Of a DNA stretch of 10,104 nucleotides, positions 1 through 7,603 are shown in pieces; within the stretch, counting starts at the first letter, position 1, and every line of letters begins with the position of its first letter. The position numbers and the translations under genes are program-made. The stretch is from an uncultured Collinsella sp. (lineage in GTDB: Bacteria; Actinomycetota; Coriobacteriia; Coriobacteriales; Coriobacteriaceae). The notes below the pieces were generated by a model. The model was not told where the DNA came from. It did no database searches and saw nothing but the letters and a program-made list of their open reading frames with translations. The stretch lies in the NCBI GenBank assembly GCA_900551205.1, contig URUW01000053.1, positions 1 to 10,104 of the forward strand. Reading direction: 5' to 3'.

Positions 1-30
1 GGGGGAGGCCTCGCGGCCTCCCCCTTTTTT
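1..30 (+). terminator. Intrinsic terminator of an upstream gene
   Basis: A perfect 10-bp G+C-rich stem (GGGGGAGGCC at 1-10 pairing with GGCCTCCCCC at 15-24) closes on a TCGC tetraloop and runs straight into six T residues (25-30). This is a textbook Rho-independent terminator for plus-strand transcription. The gene it serves lies left of the window. It insulates coaE, so coaE needs its own promoter in 31-157. Confidence 0.93.
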
Positions 31-98
31 GCGTTTTATAGAGAGCTGTAATACAAGAACTCGCCTTCTTTTAGCTTGTCTTACTGTTTGGCTGTATT

Positions 99-129
99 TT
101 GAGTCCTTCTTTTGTATTTGCGCGATAAT
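99..129 (+). promoter_or_regulatory. Possible coaE promoter
   Basis: The 127 bases between the terminator and coaE (31-157) are A+T-richer than the surrounding genes and should hold the operon promoter. The best candidate is TTGAGT (99-104) and GATAAT (124-129, five of six matches to TATAAT). The 19-base spacer is longer than ideal, so the assignment is tentative. Nothing else is recognisable in this leader. Confidence 0.35.
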
Positions 130-157
130 AACTCCCATTGGCGTTAGGGAGGACTTG

Positions 158-799
158 ATGTTTACCGTTTTTGTTTTGGGCAATATTGCTTCGGGTAAGT
201 CGACTGCCTGCCGCTATCTCGAATCTCATGGCGCCATGCTCATCGATCTGGACGAACTTGCCAAATCGCTGTATGTGCCAGGCTCAGATATCGTCAATGC
301 CCTCGCGGAAGAATTTGGCTGGGATATTTTGGACGAGGAGGGCGGCGTTCGCCGTAACATACTCGCTTCTCGAGCTTTTGTTTCTCCTGATGCGGTCGCG
401 AGGCTCAATAGCATTGTGCACCCCGTTCTCATTGAGCAACTGTCACTGAGGATTCTTGATCCGGTTTGCTGCACGGTTTCTTCCCCCCGTTATCCCTTTG
501 CGGTGGTCGAGGTTTCTGCTCCGACTGGTTTTGAGGATGCATTTGGCTTGGCTGATGAAATTCTGGTCATCAGCGCCCCTTTGTCAGTTCGTCGCGAGCG
601 TGCTATTCAGCGTGGCATGGAGCCATCTGATTTCGATGCCCGTTCTGCTTGCCAGCCCGATGAGTCTGCGCTGTGCAATCTCGCTACAACGGTGATTGAT
701 AATGCCGCAGGCGATAATTCGCTCTTTGAGCAGCTTGACTCATGGCTTGCATGCCATGGGTTTATAGACACTGCGAATAAGGAGGATGCCGATGCCTAA
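158..799 (+). CDS. coaE: Dephospho-CoA kinase
   Basis: CoaE phosphorylates the 3'-hydroxyl of dephospho-CoA with ATP, the last step of coenzyme A synthesis, in the cytoplasm. The 213-residue product is close to the usual family length. It has an N-terminal P-loop, GNIASGKST (8-16), then the family's IDxD segment (29-32) and the PG turn (41-42), an RR pair (65-66), the LNSIVHP segment (83-89) and a VIDN segment near the C terminus (179-182). The frame stays open back to a TTG at 29, but that codon lies in the terminator T-tract without a ribosome site. The ATG at 158 has GGGAGG (147-152) 5 bases upstream and places the P-loop at the normal distance from the N terminus. The P-loop is slightly unusual for CoaE, which normally reads GGIGSGKS/T. 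It is probably co-transcribed with the next gene, whose start overlaps its end. Confidence 0.93.
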   Translation: MFTVFVLGNIASGKSTACRYLESHGAMLIDLDELAKSLYVPGSDIVNALAEEFGWDILDEEGGVRRNILASRAFVSPDAVARLNSIVHPVLIEQLSLRILDPVCCTVSSPRYPFAVVEVSAPTGFEDAFGLADEILVISAPLSVRRERAIQRGMEPSDFDARSACQPDESALCNLATTVIDNAAGDNSLFEQLDSWLACHGFIDTANKEDADA

Positions 800-1373
800 G
801 ACACGTTTCTTTGCGTGGTATCGCCTTATTCCGCTGGCTGCCGTTTTTGCCTTCGGCCTTATCTCATTCGTTTACTCGTGTGCTCCCGCGGCTTTCTTTA
901 AGCCGCTGTATCCCATTGACCACGAGGCGTATGTAAAGCAATCGAGTATTTCGCATAATCTGGATCCGTATCTGGTGTGCGCTGTCATTAAGTCGGAATC
1001 GAATTGGGATCCCGAGGCTGAGTCGAATCAGGGTGCTCAGGGATTGATGCAGCTGATGCCTGTGACTGCTCAGGATATGATCACCAAGGGCCTTGTCGAC
1101 GGTGACGAGTATTCGGTCGACAACCTTAACGATCCGGCTACCAATATCGAGTTTGGCTGCGCATACCTCTCGTATCTTCTAACGTATTTCAACGGGTCGA
1201 CGGATAGCGCTATTGCCGCATATAACGCCGGCATGGGCAATGTGGATGGTTGGGCGCAGCAGAGCACCTCGCTTCACAATGCGATTACCTTCCCCGAGAC
1301 GCAGGCTTATCTGATTCGCGTCAATAATGCCTGGGTTCGCTATAAGACGCTCTATCCCGATCGGTTCGTATAG
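792..1373 (+). CDS. Small membrane-anchored lytic transglycosylase (Slt family)
   Basis: This family cleaves the MurNAc-GlcNAc bond of peptidoglycan, leaving a 1,6-anhydro end, and acts outside the membrane. The 193-residue protein has a basic N terminus, a hydrophobic segment (about 12-29) and a compact goose-lysozyme-like SLT domain. Seen directly are the catalytic Glu in the IKSES motif (E69), GAQGLMQLMP (81-90), AAYNAGMGNV (142-151) and the C-terminal ETQAYL segment (169-174). The segment ends in VYSC (27-30), which resembles a lipobox, but Tyr at -2 is atypical, so it may be either a lipoprotein or a signal-anchored protein. An ATG at 786 is in frame, but AAGGAGG (779-785) abuts it with no spacer; the ATG at 792 has a 6-base spacer and is preferred. 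The gene overlaps coaE by 8 bases (ATGCCTAA), which suggests translational coupling. Confidence 0.9.
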   Translation: MPKTRFFAWYRLIPLAAVFAFGLISFVYSCAPAAFFKPLYPIDHEAYVKQSSISHNLDPYLVCAVIKSESNWDPEAESNQGAQGLMQLMPVTAQDMITKGLVDGDEYSVDNLNDPATNIEFGCAYLSYLLTYFNGSTDSAIAAYNAGMGNVDGWAQQSTSLHNAITFPETQAYLIRVNNAWVRYKTLYPDRFV

Positions 1374-1393
1374 GACTAAGCCCACCTCCTGCG

Positions 1394-1399
1394 TATACT
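1394..1399 (+). promoter_or_regulatory. Possible uvrB -10 element
   Basis: TATACT (five of six matches to TATAAT) lies in the 51-base gap between the transglycosylase stop and the uvrB start. No good -35 is found at 16-18 bases upstream (TAGGAC at 1371-1376 is poor). A uvrB promoter separate from the coaE operon is plausible but unproven. Confidence 0.35.
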
Positions 1400-1424
1400 G
1401 CAGATGTATGAGTTAGGAGTATCC

Positions 1425-3665
1425 ATGGCGGAATTTGAAGTAGAACGCGTTGGTGGTGAACTTAAGCGCTTTGGCGTTGAGGGCGCTGAGGTGCCGTTTG
1501 AAGTCGTTTCTCCCTATGAGCCTGCAGGTTCTCAGCCTAAGGCCATTGAGTCGCTTGTGCAGGGTGTGAGGGACGGAGATCGCTATCAGGTTTTGCTGGG
1601 CGTGACTGGTTCGGGCAAGACCTTCACGATGGCTAAGACTATTGAGGCCCTGGGGAAGCCGACGCTGGTCATGGCTCCCAATAAAACGCTCGCCGCTCAG
1701 CTTGCGAGCGAGCTCAAAGAGTTCTTTCCCAACAACGCTGTGGTTTACTTTGTCTCGTACTACGACTACTATCAGCCCGAGGCGTATGTGCCGCAAAGCG
1801 ATACATATATCGAGAAAGACTCCTCGATTAACGAAGAGGTCGAGATGCTGCGCCATCAGGCGACCGCATCGCTGCTATCTCGACGCGATGTGATCGTTGT
1901 CGCATCGGTCTCGTGTATCTATGGCATTGGCTCTCCTGAGGACTATGCGGGTCTGGCTCCAAACGTCGACAAGAAGGTGCCGCTCGAGCGCGATGACTTT
2001 ATCCATGCGCTTATCGACATTCAATATGATCGCAATGACTATGACCTGGCGCGCGGCACGTTCCGCGTGCGCGGTGATGTCGTCGACGTGTATCCGCCTT
2101 ATGCCGAGCATCCGTTGCGGTTTGAGTTCTTTGGTGACGAGGTTGAACTGATAGCCGAGATCGATGAGGTCACCGGAGAGATGCTTCGTGAGTACGAGGC
2201 CATCCCCGTATGGCCGGCATCGCACTACGTGACCGAGAAGCCGAAGGTCAAGGCGGCTCTGAAATCGATCAGCGAAGAGTGCGAGAAGCGCGTGGCGGAG
2301 CTCAAGGCGACTGACAAGTTGCTCGAGGCGCAGCGTCTGCAGCAGCGCACCGATTATGATCTTGAGATGCTCGAGACGATGGGCTTTTGCAACGGCATCG
2401 AGAACTACTCGCGTCATCTGGACGGTCGCAAGCCGGGTGAGCCGCCGTTTACCCTGATCGATTACTTTCCTAAGGACATGCTCTGCATCATCGATGAGAG
2501 CCATGTGACGGTGCCGCAGATTCGCGGTATGCACGAAGGTGACCGCTCGCGTAAGGTAACGCTGGTGGAACACGGTTTTCGCCTGCCCTCGGCACTCGAT
2601 AATCGCCCGCTTCGTTTCGATGAGTTTGAGGCAAGGATACCCCAGTTTATCTATGTTTCGGCCACACCGGGCGACTACGAGCTGCGGGTGAGCCAAAACG
2701 ACGTGGAGCAGATTATTCGTCCGACCGGTCTGCTCGACCCCAAGATCGATGTGCGTCCGGTTCGTGGGCAGATTGACGATCTTGAGGACGAGATTCGCGA
2801 GCGCGTTGCCCGCAAGGAGCGCGTGCTGGTGACCACGCTCACCAAGCGCATGGCCGAGGACCTGACCGACCATCTGCTTGATGCCGGCATTAAGGTCAAT
2901 TACATGCACTCCGATACAGCGACGATGGACCGTGTCGAGATCCTGCGAACGCTGCGCGAGGGCAAGATCGATGTTCTCGTTGGCATCAACCTGCTTCGCG
3001 AGGGCCTAGACCTTCCCGAGGTCTCACTGGTGGCAATTCTCGATGCCGATAAGGAAGGCTTCTTGCGCAACCGCCGTTCGCTGATTCAGACGATTGGCCG
3101 CGCGGCCCGTAACGCCGATGGCGAAGTCATCATGTATGCGGACGTTGTGACCGATTCGATGAAAGAGGCCATCGAGGAGACGCAGCGCCGTCGTGAGATT
3201 CAGATGGCATATAACGAAGAGCATGGCATTGTGCCCAAGACGGTGCGCAAGGCCATCAACGACATCTCAAGTTTTATTGCCGAGGCCGAAAAAACCGTGG
3301 GTTCCAAGGGGCGCTCGAAGGGCGACTCTCTTGGACATGGCGCATTCTATACGCCCGATGAGTCGGGCGAGGGTGGCGTGCCGGAAACGGTGGCGCCCGA
3401 GCAGACACTTGCGGAGCAGTTGGAAGAACTGCCGCATGACGAGCTTGTGCGGATCGTCGAAACCATGGAAGAGGATATGCGTAACGCTTCTGCCGCCATG
3501 GACTTTGAGGAGGCGGCGCGCCTGCGCGATGCCGTCGTTCAGATTCGGGCGATGCTCGAGGGTGCGTCTGAGGACGAGACGATCGAGCGCTTACGTTCGC
3601 AGGCCCGCAAGGGTTCCACGTTCGCATCGGGCAGAAAACGCCAGGGTGCACGGTTTAAGAAATAG
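1425..3665 (+). CDS. uvrB: Excinuclease ABC subunit UvrB
   Basis: UvrB is the damage-verifying, helicase-like subunit of nucleotide excision repair: UvrA loads it onto damaged DNA and it then recruits UvrC. The 746-residue product carries all hallmark motifs in order: Walker A GVTGSGKT (59-66); the aromatic beta-hairpin rich in Tyr (about 112-129) that inserts between DNA strands; Walker B with the DESH box (357-360); VSATPG (411-416); the QTIGRAARN arginine-finger motif (555-563); and a C-terminal UVR domain (about 678-713) that contacts UvrC. It is longer than E. coli UvrB (673 residues). The extra length lies mainly in an acidic, probably flexible linker (about 622-665) and a basic tail ending RFKK. 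An upstream in-frame ATG at 1404 has no ribosome site; AGGAG (1415-1419), 5 bases before the ATG at 1425, fixes the start. Confidence 0.98.
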   Translation: MAEFEVERVGGELKRFGVEGAEVPFEVVSPYEPAGSQPKAIESLVQGVRDGDRYQVLLGVTGSGKTFTMAKTIEALGKPTLVMAPNKTLAAQLASELKEFFPNNAVVYFVSYYDYYQPEAYVPQSDTYIEKDSSINEEVEMLRHQATASLLSRRDVIVVASVSCIYGIGSPEDYAGLAPNVDKKVPLERDDFIHALIDIQYDRNDYDLARGTFRVRGDVVDVYPPYAEHPLRFEFFGDEVELIAEIDEVTGEMLREYEAIPVWPASHYVTEKPKVKAALKSISEECEKRVAELKATDKLLEAQRLQQRTDYDLEMLETMGFCNGIENYSRHLDGRKPGEPPFTLIDYFPKDMLCIIDESHVTVPQIRGMHEGDRSRKVTLVEHGFRLPSALDNRPLRFDEFEARIPQFIYVSATPGDYELRVSQNDVEQIIRPTGLLDPKIDVRPVRGQIDDLEDEIRERVARKERVLVTTLTKRMAEDLTDHLLDAGIKVNYMHSDTATMDRVEILRTLREGKIDVLVGINLLREGLDLPEVSLVAILDADKEGFLRNRRSLIQTIGRAARNADGEVIMYADVVTDSMKEAIEETQRRREIQMAYNEEHGIVPKTVRKAINDISSFIAEAEKTVGSKGRSKGDSLGHGAFYTPDESGEGGVPETVAPEQTLAEQLEELPHDELVRIVETMEEDMRNASAAMDFEEAARLRDAVVQIRAMLEGASEDETIERLRSQARKGSTFASGRKRQGARFKK

Positions 3666-3670
3666 TGAAC

Positions 3671-3711
3671 AGGCCCCGAGTTCCCTGTGGAGCTTGGGGC
3701 CTATGTCTTTT
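3671..3711 (+). terminator. Intrinsic terminator after uvrB
   Basis: A stem of about 14 pairs (3671-3684 with 3689-3702, including two G-T wobbles) closes on a CTGT loop; its outer arm is AGGCCCC/GGGGCCT. The tail ATGTCTTTT (3703-3711) is a modest U-tract for plus-strand termination. It begins 5 bases after the uvrB stop. It lies in the 65-base gap between two convergent genes, so it may also slow minus-strand transcripts, although the minus-side tail is poor in U. Confidence 0.8.
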
Positions 3712-3730
3712 GCGCGCTGGAATTCGTGCG

Positions 3731-5371
3731 TTAGAGGTCTGCGATCAGGGCTTCGGCACAACGGATGCCGTCGGTGGCTGCGCTCATGATGCCGCCGGCA
3801 TATCCAGCTCCCTCACCACAAGGGTAGAGGCCCGGGGTCGACACGGCATGGCACGTTCGGTCTCGGGTGACAGTGACCGGTGAGCTCGAACGAGTCTCCA
3901 CGCCGGTAAGAATGGCATCGGGGCGGTCGTAGCCGCGTAGCTTTTTTCCGAGTAGGGGAAGTCCCAGGCGGAGCGACTCGACGATATGCTGCGGCAGGGC
4001 TTCGTCAATTGCCGTCCAGGTCACACCGAGCGGATAGGTGGGCTTTACCTTTCCGGGCGCCTTGCTGGCGCGTCCTGCGAGGAAATCTCCGACGAGTTGT
4101 GCCGGTGCGTTCCAGTTGGAACCGCCCAGGCGATAGGCGGCCGCCTCGCAGGCACGCTGGAGCTCGACGCCGGCGAGCGGGTCATCGTTAGGAAGGTCCT
4201 CAGGCGTGACGTTAACGAGTAGGGCGGCATTTGCGTTGCGTCCGTCGCGGGCATTGAGACTGGCCCCGTTGACGCACAGATGGCACGGTTCTGAAGAGGC
4301 GGCAACAACCTGTCCGCCGGGGCACATGCAAAACGAGAACACGCTGCGGCCGTTGGGAAGATGGGCAACAAGTTTGTAGGGGGCCGCCCCGAGCGCTGGA
4401 TGTCCCGCCGAGGCTCCATATTGGGCTCGGTCGATGTCGCGTTGCGGATGCTCGATGCGAACGCCCATGGCAAAGGTCTTTTGTGCGAGGGCCACGTTGT
4501 GGTCCTTAAGGAGCTCAAAAATATCGCGAGCAGAATGCCCGCAGGCGAGGATGAGGTGCTTTGTCTCGATTGGCTCGTAAGCGGCGTCTTGGGACGATTG
4601 GACATCAATACCGGTGATGGCGCCAGACGCGTCGATGCGAATGTCGACGAGCTTCGTTCGATAACGGACGACACCTCCGAGCTGCTCGATGCGCTGGGAT
4701 ATAGCGGTGACAACCTTGGGAAGGATGTCGGAGCCAATGTGCGGCTTGGCATCCCACAGAATAACGCGGGGTGCACCCGCCTCGACGAAGGTTTCGAGGA
4801 TAAGGCGATGGGCGGGATTTTTTGTTCCCGTATTGAGCTTGCCGTCCGAGAAGGTCCCCGCGCCGCCCAGACCAAACTGGATATTGCTCTCGGGGTCGAG
4901 GATGCGCTCCTTTAGAAAGATGTCGATCGCCTGCGAGCGGCGAAATGCCGGGTCGCCGCGCTCGATAAGCAAGGGCTTAAGACCTGCTTCGGCGAGCGTG
5001 AGCGCAGCGAAAAGGCCGGCGCATCCGGCGCCGACAACGACAGGGCGTTCTTGAGGTGCGTCGGAGACGGGGGAGGGGAATGAAGGCTCATCGTCTTCTA
5101 TCGCGCGTACGCGCGAGCGGTCACGCTTGGCAACGCTGTCGACCGCTTCTCGCTCGAGGTGGGGACTAGTCAGCTCAACACGAAAGCTCAGGATAAAATG
5201 GACGTCTCGTTTTTTGCGAGCGTCGATTGACTTGCGGTGGAGCTCGATGGACTTGATCTCGGAGTCCTTGCAACGTAGGACGCGCTTGGCGACTCGCTTG
5301 CCAACAATGAGGCAGGCATTTTCATCGCCGGCTTCATCGAGTGACGCGTTGACTTGGGTGATTTCGATCAT
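3731..5371 (-). CDS. COG2509-type FAD-dependent dehydrogenase, function unknown
   Basis: This is a 546-residue flavoprotein of the family annotated as NAD(P)/FAD-dependent oxidoreductase or uncharacterised FAD-dependent dehydrogenase. A structure exists for a Vibrio member, but I know of no established substrate. Residues 1-70 form the small alpha/beta domain typical of the family, followed by a charged linker (about 72-108). The FAD dinucleotide-binding motif is VGAGCAGL (113-120), with ER (137-138) at the end of the second strand. Other family motifs are GLGGAGTFSDGKL (167-179), the Cys-rich CMCPGG (348-353) and a C-terminal FAD-contact segment CGEGAGYAGG (518-527). The frame is open back to 5494, but AAGGAG lies 6 bases before the ATG at 5371, and the upstream stretch overlaps a hairpin and a promoter-like box. 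It is probably a soluble cytoplasmic enzyme. Family membership is certain; the reaction is unknown. Confidence 0.9.
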   Translation of the reverse strand: MIEITQVNASLDEAGDENACLIVGKRVAKRVLRCKDSEIKSIELHRKSIDARKKRDVHFILSFRVELTSPHLEREAVDSVAKRDRSRVRAIEDDEPSFPSPVSDAPQERPVVVGAGCAGLFAALTLAEAGLKPLLIERGDPAFRRSQAIDIFLKERILDPESNIQFGLGGAGTFSDGKLNTGTKNPAHRLILETFVEAGAPRVILWDAKPHIGSDILPKVVTAISQRIEQLGGVVRYRTKLVDIRIDASGAITGIDVQSSQDAAYEPIETKHLILACGHSARDIFELLKDHNVALAQKTFAMGVRIEHPQRDIDRAQYGASAGHPALGAAPYKLVAHLPNGRSVFSFCMCPGGQVVAASSEPCHLCVNGASLNARDGRNANAALLVNVTPEDLPNDDPLAGVELQRACEAAAYRLGGSNWNAPAQLVGDFLAGRASKAPGKVKPTYPLGVTWTAIDEALPQHIVESLRLGLPLLGKKLRGYDRPDAILTGVETRSSSPVTVTRDRTCHAVSTPGLYPCGEGAGYAGGIMSAATDGIRCAEALIADL

Positions 5372-5387
5372 CGAGGTCTCCTTAGAG

Positions 5388-5422
5388 GCAAGAAAGAGGC
5401 CGTCCGGTATCCCAGACGGCCC
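5388..5422 (-). terminator. Terminator-like hairpin before the COG2509 gene
   Basis: On the minus strand GGCCGTCTGG (5421-5412) pairs with CCGGACGGCC (5407-5398), with one U-G wobble and a GATA loop, and is followed by TCTTTCTT. This is a good intrinsic terminator for the HI0933-type gene ending at 5452. It sits only 26 bases before the next start codon, leaving no room for a promoter after it, so it could instead be a leader hairpin of the downstream mRNA. Read on the plus strand, the T-run is 8 bases from the stem and no gene precedes it. Confidence 0.7.
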
Positions 5423-5435
5423 GAATGCGTTTTTG

Positions 5436-5441
5436 ATTATA
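5436..5441 (-). promoter_or_regulatory. Possible -10 box upstream of the COG2509 gene
   Basis: A perfect TATAAT reads on the minus strand at 5441-5436, 10 bases after the stop codon of the preceding gene. At 16-18 bases upstream no convincing -35 hexamer is visible. If used, transcription would begin near 5429, putting the hairpin at 5398-5421 almost at the mRNA 5' end. Confidence 0.4.
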
Positions 5442-5451
5442 GACTGAGCGG

Positions 5452-6717
5452 CTACAGGCTGCTTGCAGCGCGAATGCCCGAGAGCCAGGCCCACGCAAGG
5501 TTAAAGCCTCCGCAATCGGCGTCGATGTCGAGCGCTTCGCCGCAGACGTAAAGCGGGGCATCGACAGCGCTGCGCGCGCGTAGACTGGGTGTTGAGATGC
5601 TCTCGACAGATACGCCACCACGCGTGACCTGCGCCGAGCGCTCCTCGGCTGTTCCCTCGACGAGCAACTTAAAGTGCTTGAGGATCGAGACCAGGTGGAT
5701 GAGACCGTTGGAGCCTGGATGGCACTGCTCGAACGCCGTGCAGACGACGCGGGAGAGTTGCGGGGCGAGCATGCCGTCGAGCCAACGGGGATCGCGGGGC
5801 GAAAAGCCGCCGAGCAGCTCAACGCGCCGGTTGAGCATATCGAGCAGCTCGTCTTTGGAGAGGTCGGGGAAAACGTCGAGCAGGATCGTATCGCCGCGCT
5901 GGATACGACGGGAGAGGTTGAAGACAGCGACACCCGAGATGCCAAAGGTTCGAAACAGGACTTCACCGTCTTCGTGCCAGAGCTCATTATGATTGCGGGC
6001 GAGCGTCAAGCGGGCGCGGACGCGCAGGCCATCCAACGTCTTGAGTGCCGCCCGATCGCCGACGACCGTTGCCGATACGGGGCAGAGGATGGGGCGCAGC
6101 GAAGTGAGGGGGAGGCGAAACGTATCAGCGATACCGGTGGGGTTGCCACCCGTGGCGATAATTACGGCATGTGCCTCCAGGGCCTCGTTCTTGCGAGGGA
6201 CATCGGCGAGCGCTTTCCGAAGCGAGCGGAGCTCCGATTTTCGGTCGTCGTGCTTTTTTGCCTTGAGTGCCCGCGCTGGACGGTCTATTTGGAGTGTCCA
6301 GCCTTCGGAAGCTTTGTGCGCCGAGGCAACGTTGGCTCCGCAGATTAAGGTGATACCTAGGCGGTCGCAAACGTTGAGAAGCGCGTCGCGCACCGATTCG
6401 GCGCGAAGGGAGCGCGGGTACAGCCGGCCTTCCTCGGAGGTTGTCATGATACCCAGCGAGGAGAAGAAACCCATAAGCTCTTGTTCGGGCTGGGGGCCCA
6501 TGACGGATTCGACGAATGCGGGGTGGTTATACCGCTGAGGATCAATTGATTCGTTGGAGAGGTTGCAGCGGCCGTTACCGGTCGCAAGGAGCTTGAGGCC
6601 GCAGGCGACATCGCGCTCAACGATGCAGACGCTTTTGCCAGCGCGTGCGGCCGTAATGGCGGCGCCTGAAGCCCCGCCGCCGATTACCAAGACGTCATAG
6701 AAGGCGCTCGCGTTCAC
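5452..6717 (-). CDS. HI0933/YhiN-type FAD-binding enzyme (aminoacetone oxidase family)
   Basis: A 421-residue flavoprotein of the HI0933-like family, often annotated as aminoacetone oxidase family FAD-binding enzyme; the physiological role in most members is not established. Seen directly are the N-terminal FAD motif GGGASG (13-18), a glutamate ending the second strand (E34), the family signature GLKLLATGNGRCNLSN (40-55), IIATGG (186-191) and the C-terminal signature beginning CGEALDID (392-399) and ending near 414. The start is a GTG placed directly after the TAA of the Mrp gene with no intervening base; a weak GAGG inside that gene's end, 5 bases upstream, serves as ribosome site. This implies co-transcription and probably translational coupling. 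A Lys/Arg/Glu-rich stretch (about 147-181), before the second FAD-domain strand, looks like a surface insertion. It is probably cytoplasmic. Confidence 0.9.
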   Translation of the reverse strand: MNASAFYDVLVIGGGASGAAITAARAGKSVCIVERDVACGLKLLATGNGRCNLSNESIDPQRYNHPAFVESVMGPQPEQELMGFFSSLGIMTTSEEGRLYPRSLRAESVRDALLNVCDRLGITLICGANVASAHKASEGWTLQIDRPARALKAKKHDDRKSELRSLRKALADVPRKNEALEAHAVIIATGGNPTGIADTFRLPLTSLRPILCPVSATVVGDRAALKTLDGLRVRARLTLARNHNELWHEDGEVLFRTFGISGVAVFNLSRRIQRGDTILLDVFPDLSKDELLDMLNRRVELLGGFSPRDPRWLDGMLAPQLSRVVCTAFEQCHPGSNGLIHLVSILKHFKLLVEGTAEERSAQVTRGGVSVESISTPSLRARSAVDAPLYVCGEALDIDADCGGFNLAWAWLSGIRAASSL

Positions 6718-7548
6718 TTAGGCCTCGTCGGTCTCGTGCGGGGTAATAGCCTCGACGGCAGAGACTGCCTTGGGCAACATGCCATCGGGCAGCGCGGTCT
6801 CGACCTCGCCCTTATCGCAGGCCTCGGCGAGTACCGGATTAATGGGAAGCTGGCCCAAGATGTCGAGGTTATAGCGCTCTGCGACCTCGGAGAGCTTGCT
6901 CTTGCCAAAGACCTCGATTTTCTTGCCGCAGTCGGGGCACTCAATATAGCTCATGTTCTCGACAATGCCCAGAATGGGGACGTTCATCTTCTCGGCCATG
7001 TTGACCGCCTTGGCGACGATCATCGAGACCAGATCCTGCGGGCTCGTGACGATGACGATGCCGTCGACCGGCAGCGACTGGAAGACGGTGAGCGCGACGT
7101 CGCCTGTTCCCGGAGGCATGTCGACCAGCAGGTAGTCGATGGGGCCCCACGAGGTCTCGCTCCAGAACTGCCTAATGGCGCCTGCGATGACCGGACCGCG
7201 CCAAAGGACGGGGTCGGTCTCGTTTTGGAGCAGCAGGTTGGAGCTCATGACCTTGACGCCGTGCTCGGAGATTTCGGGCAGCATAAGGTTGCCAAGGGCA
7301 TGGACGTGGCGTCCGCTCATACCGAACATCTTGGGGATAGAGGGACCGGTGATGTCGGCATCGAGGACGCCGACCTTGTGGCCGTGACGGGCAAGCTCGG
7401 TGGCGATGGCGCCGGTGACAAACGACTTGCCGACACCGCCCTTGCCGGAAAGCACGGCGATGACGCGCTTGACCTCGGACAGCGTGTTCTCCTCAAATTG
7501 CGATGGCGACGTTTGTCCGCCGGCGGCCTGTGCGTGTTCGCAACCCAT
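6718..7548 (-). CDS. mrp: Mrp/NBP35-family P-loop ATPase, Fe-S cluster carrier
   Basis: Mrp/ApbC/Nbp35 proteins are homodimeric ATPases that bind and transfer iron-sulphur clusters to target proteins in the cytoplasm. The 276-residue product has the deviant Walker A motif GKGGVGKS (35-42), switch DADITGPS (63-70), Walker B region VDMPPGTGD (142-150) and the CPDC motif (C204, C207) whose cysteines hold the bridging cluster in family members. The N-terminal extension has a single cysteine (C3), not the four-cysteine ferredoxin-like motif of Nbp35. An upstream in-frame ATG at 7605 lies inside the predicted -10 box, so it cannot be translated from that promoter; AAAGGAG, 6 bases before the ATG at 7548, fixes the start. 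It is the first gene of a likely two-gene operon with the abutting HI0933-type gene. No other Fe-S assembly gene (suf/isc) is visible here. Confidence 0.93.
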   Translation of the reverse strand: MGCEHAQAAGGQTSPSQFEENTLSEVKRVIAVLSGKGGVGKSFVTGAIATELARHGHKVGVLDADITGPSIPKMFGMSGRHVHALGNLMLPEISEHGVKVMSSNLLLQNETDPVLWRGPVIAGAIRQFWSETSWGPIDYLLVDMPPGTGDVALTVFQSLPVDGIVIVTSPQDLVSMIVAKAVNMAEKMNVPILGIVENMSYIECPDCGKKIEVFGKSKLSEVAERYNLDILGQLPINPVLAEACDKGEVETALPDGMLPKAVSAVEAITPHETDEA

Positions 7549-7570
7549 GTATGACTCCTTTGTATATGCT

Positions 7571-7584
7571 GGGGCCGGGGCCCC
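7571..7584 (-). repeat. G+C-only inverted repeat in the mrp leader
   Basis: GGGGCC (7571-7576) and GGCCCC (7579-7584) form a small inverted repeat 22 bases upstream of the mrp start. It could fold in the leader RNA. It lacks a T-run, so it is not an intrinsic terminator. Its role is unknown. Confidence 0.45.
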
Positions 7585-7603
7585 GCGATGTGACACGAGC
7601 GTC

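Noticed and set aside
55..70. AAGAAC-TCGC-CTTCTT dyad in the coaE leader as an SOS box
   Set aside because: One mismatch in a core base and coaE is not a known SOS gene; such near-matches are expected by chance.
29..157. N-terminal extension of CoaE from a TTG at 29, giving a hydrophobic segment
   Set aside because: The TTG is inside the terminator T-tract, has no ribosome site, and the CoaE family begins just before the P-loop; the ATG at 158 has a well-placed GGGAGG.
1389..1403. E. coli-type LexA box (CTG-N10-CAG) before uvrB
   Set aside because: Spacing is CTG-N9-CAG, one base short, and the Gram-positive type of LexA site is expected in this lineage.
1875..2909. A 344-codon minus-strand open frame opposite uvrB
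   Set aside because: It is antisense to a strongly conserved gene, has no recognisable domain, and is explained by codon bias of uvrB leaving the opposite frame free of stops.
5372..5494. Longer N terminus for the COG2509 protein
   Set aside because: It would run through the preceding gene's end, a TATAAT box and a stable hairpin; AAGGAG before 5371 gives a family-typical start.
6736..7554. A 272-codon plus-strand open frame opposite mrp
   Set aside because: It mirrors the whole mrp gene; composition is rich in Asp, Gly and Leu from complementary codons and no family features are visible.
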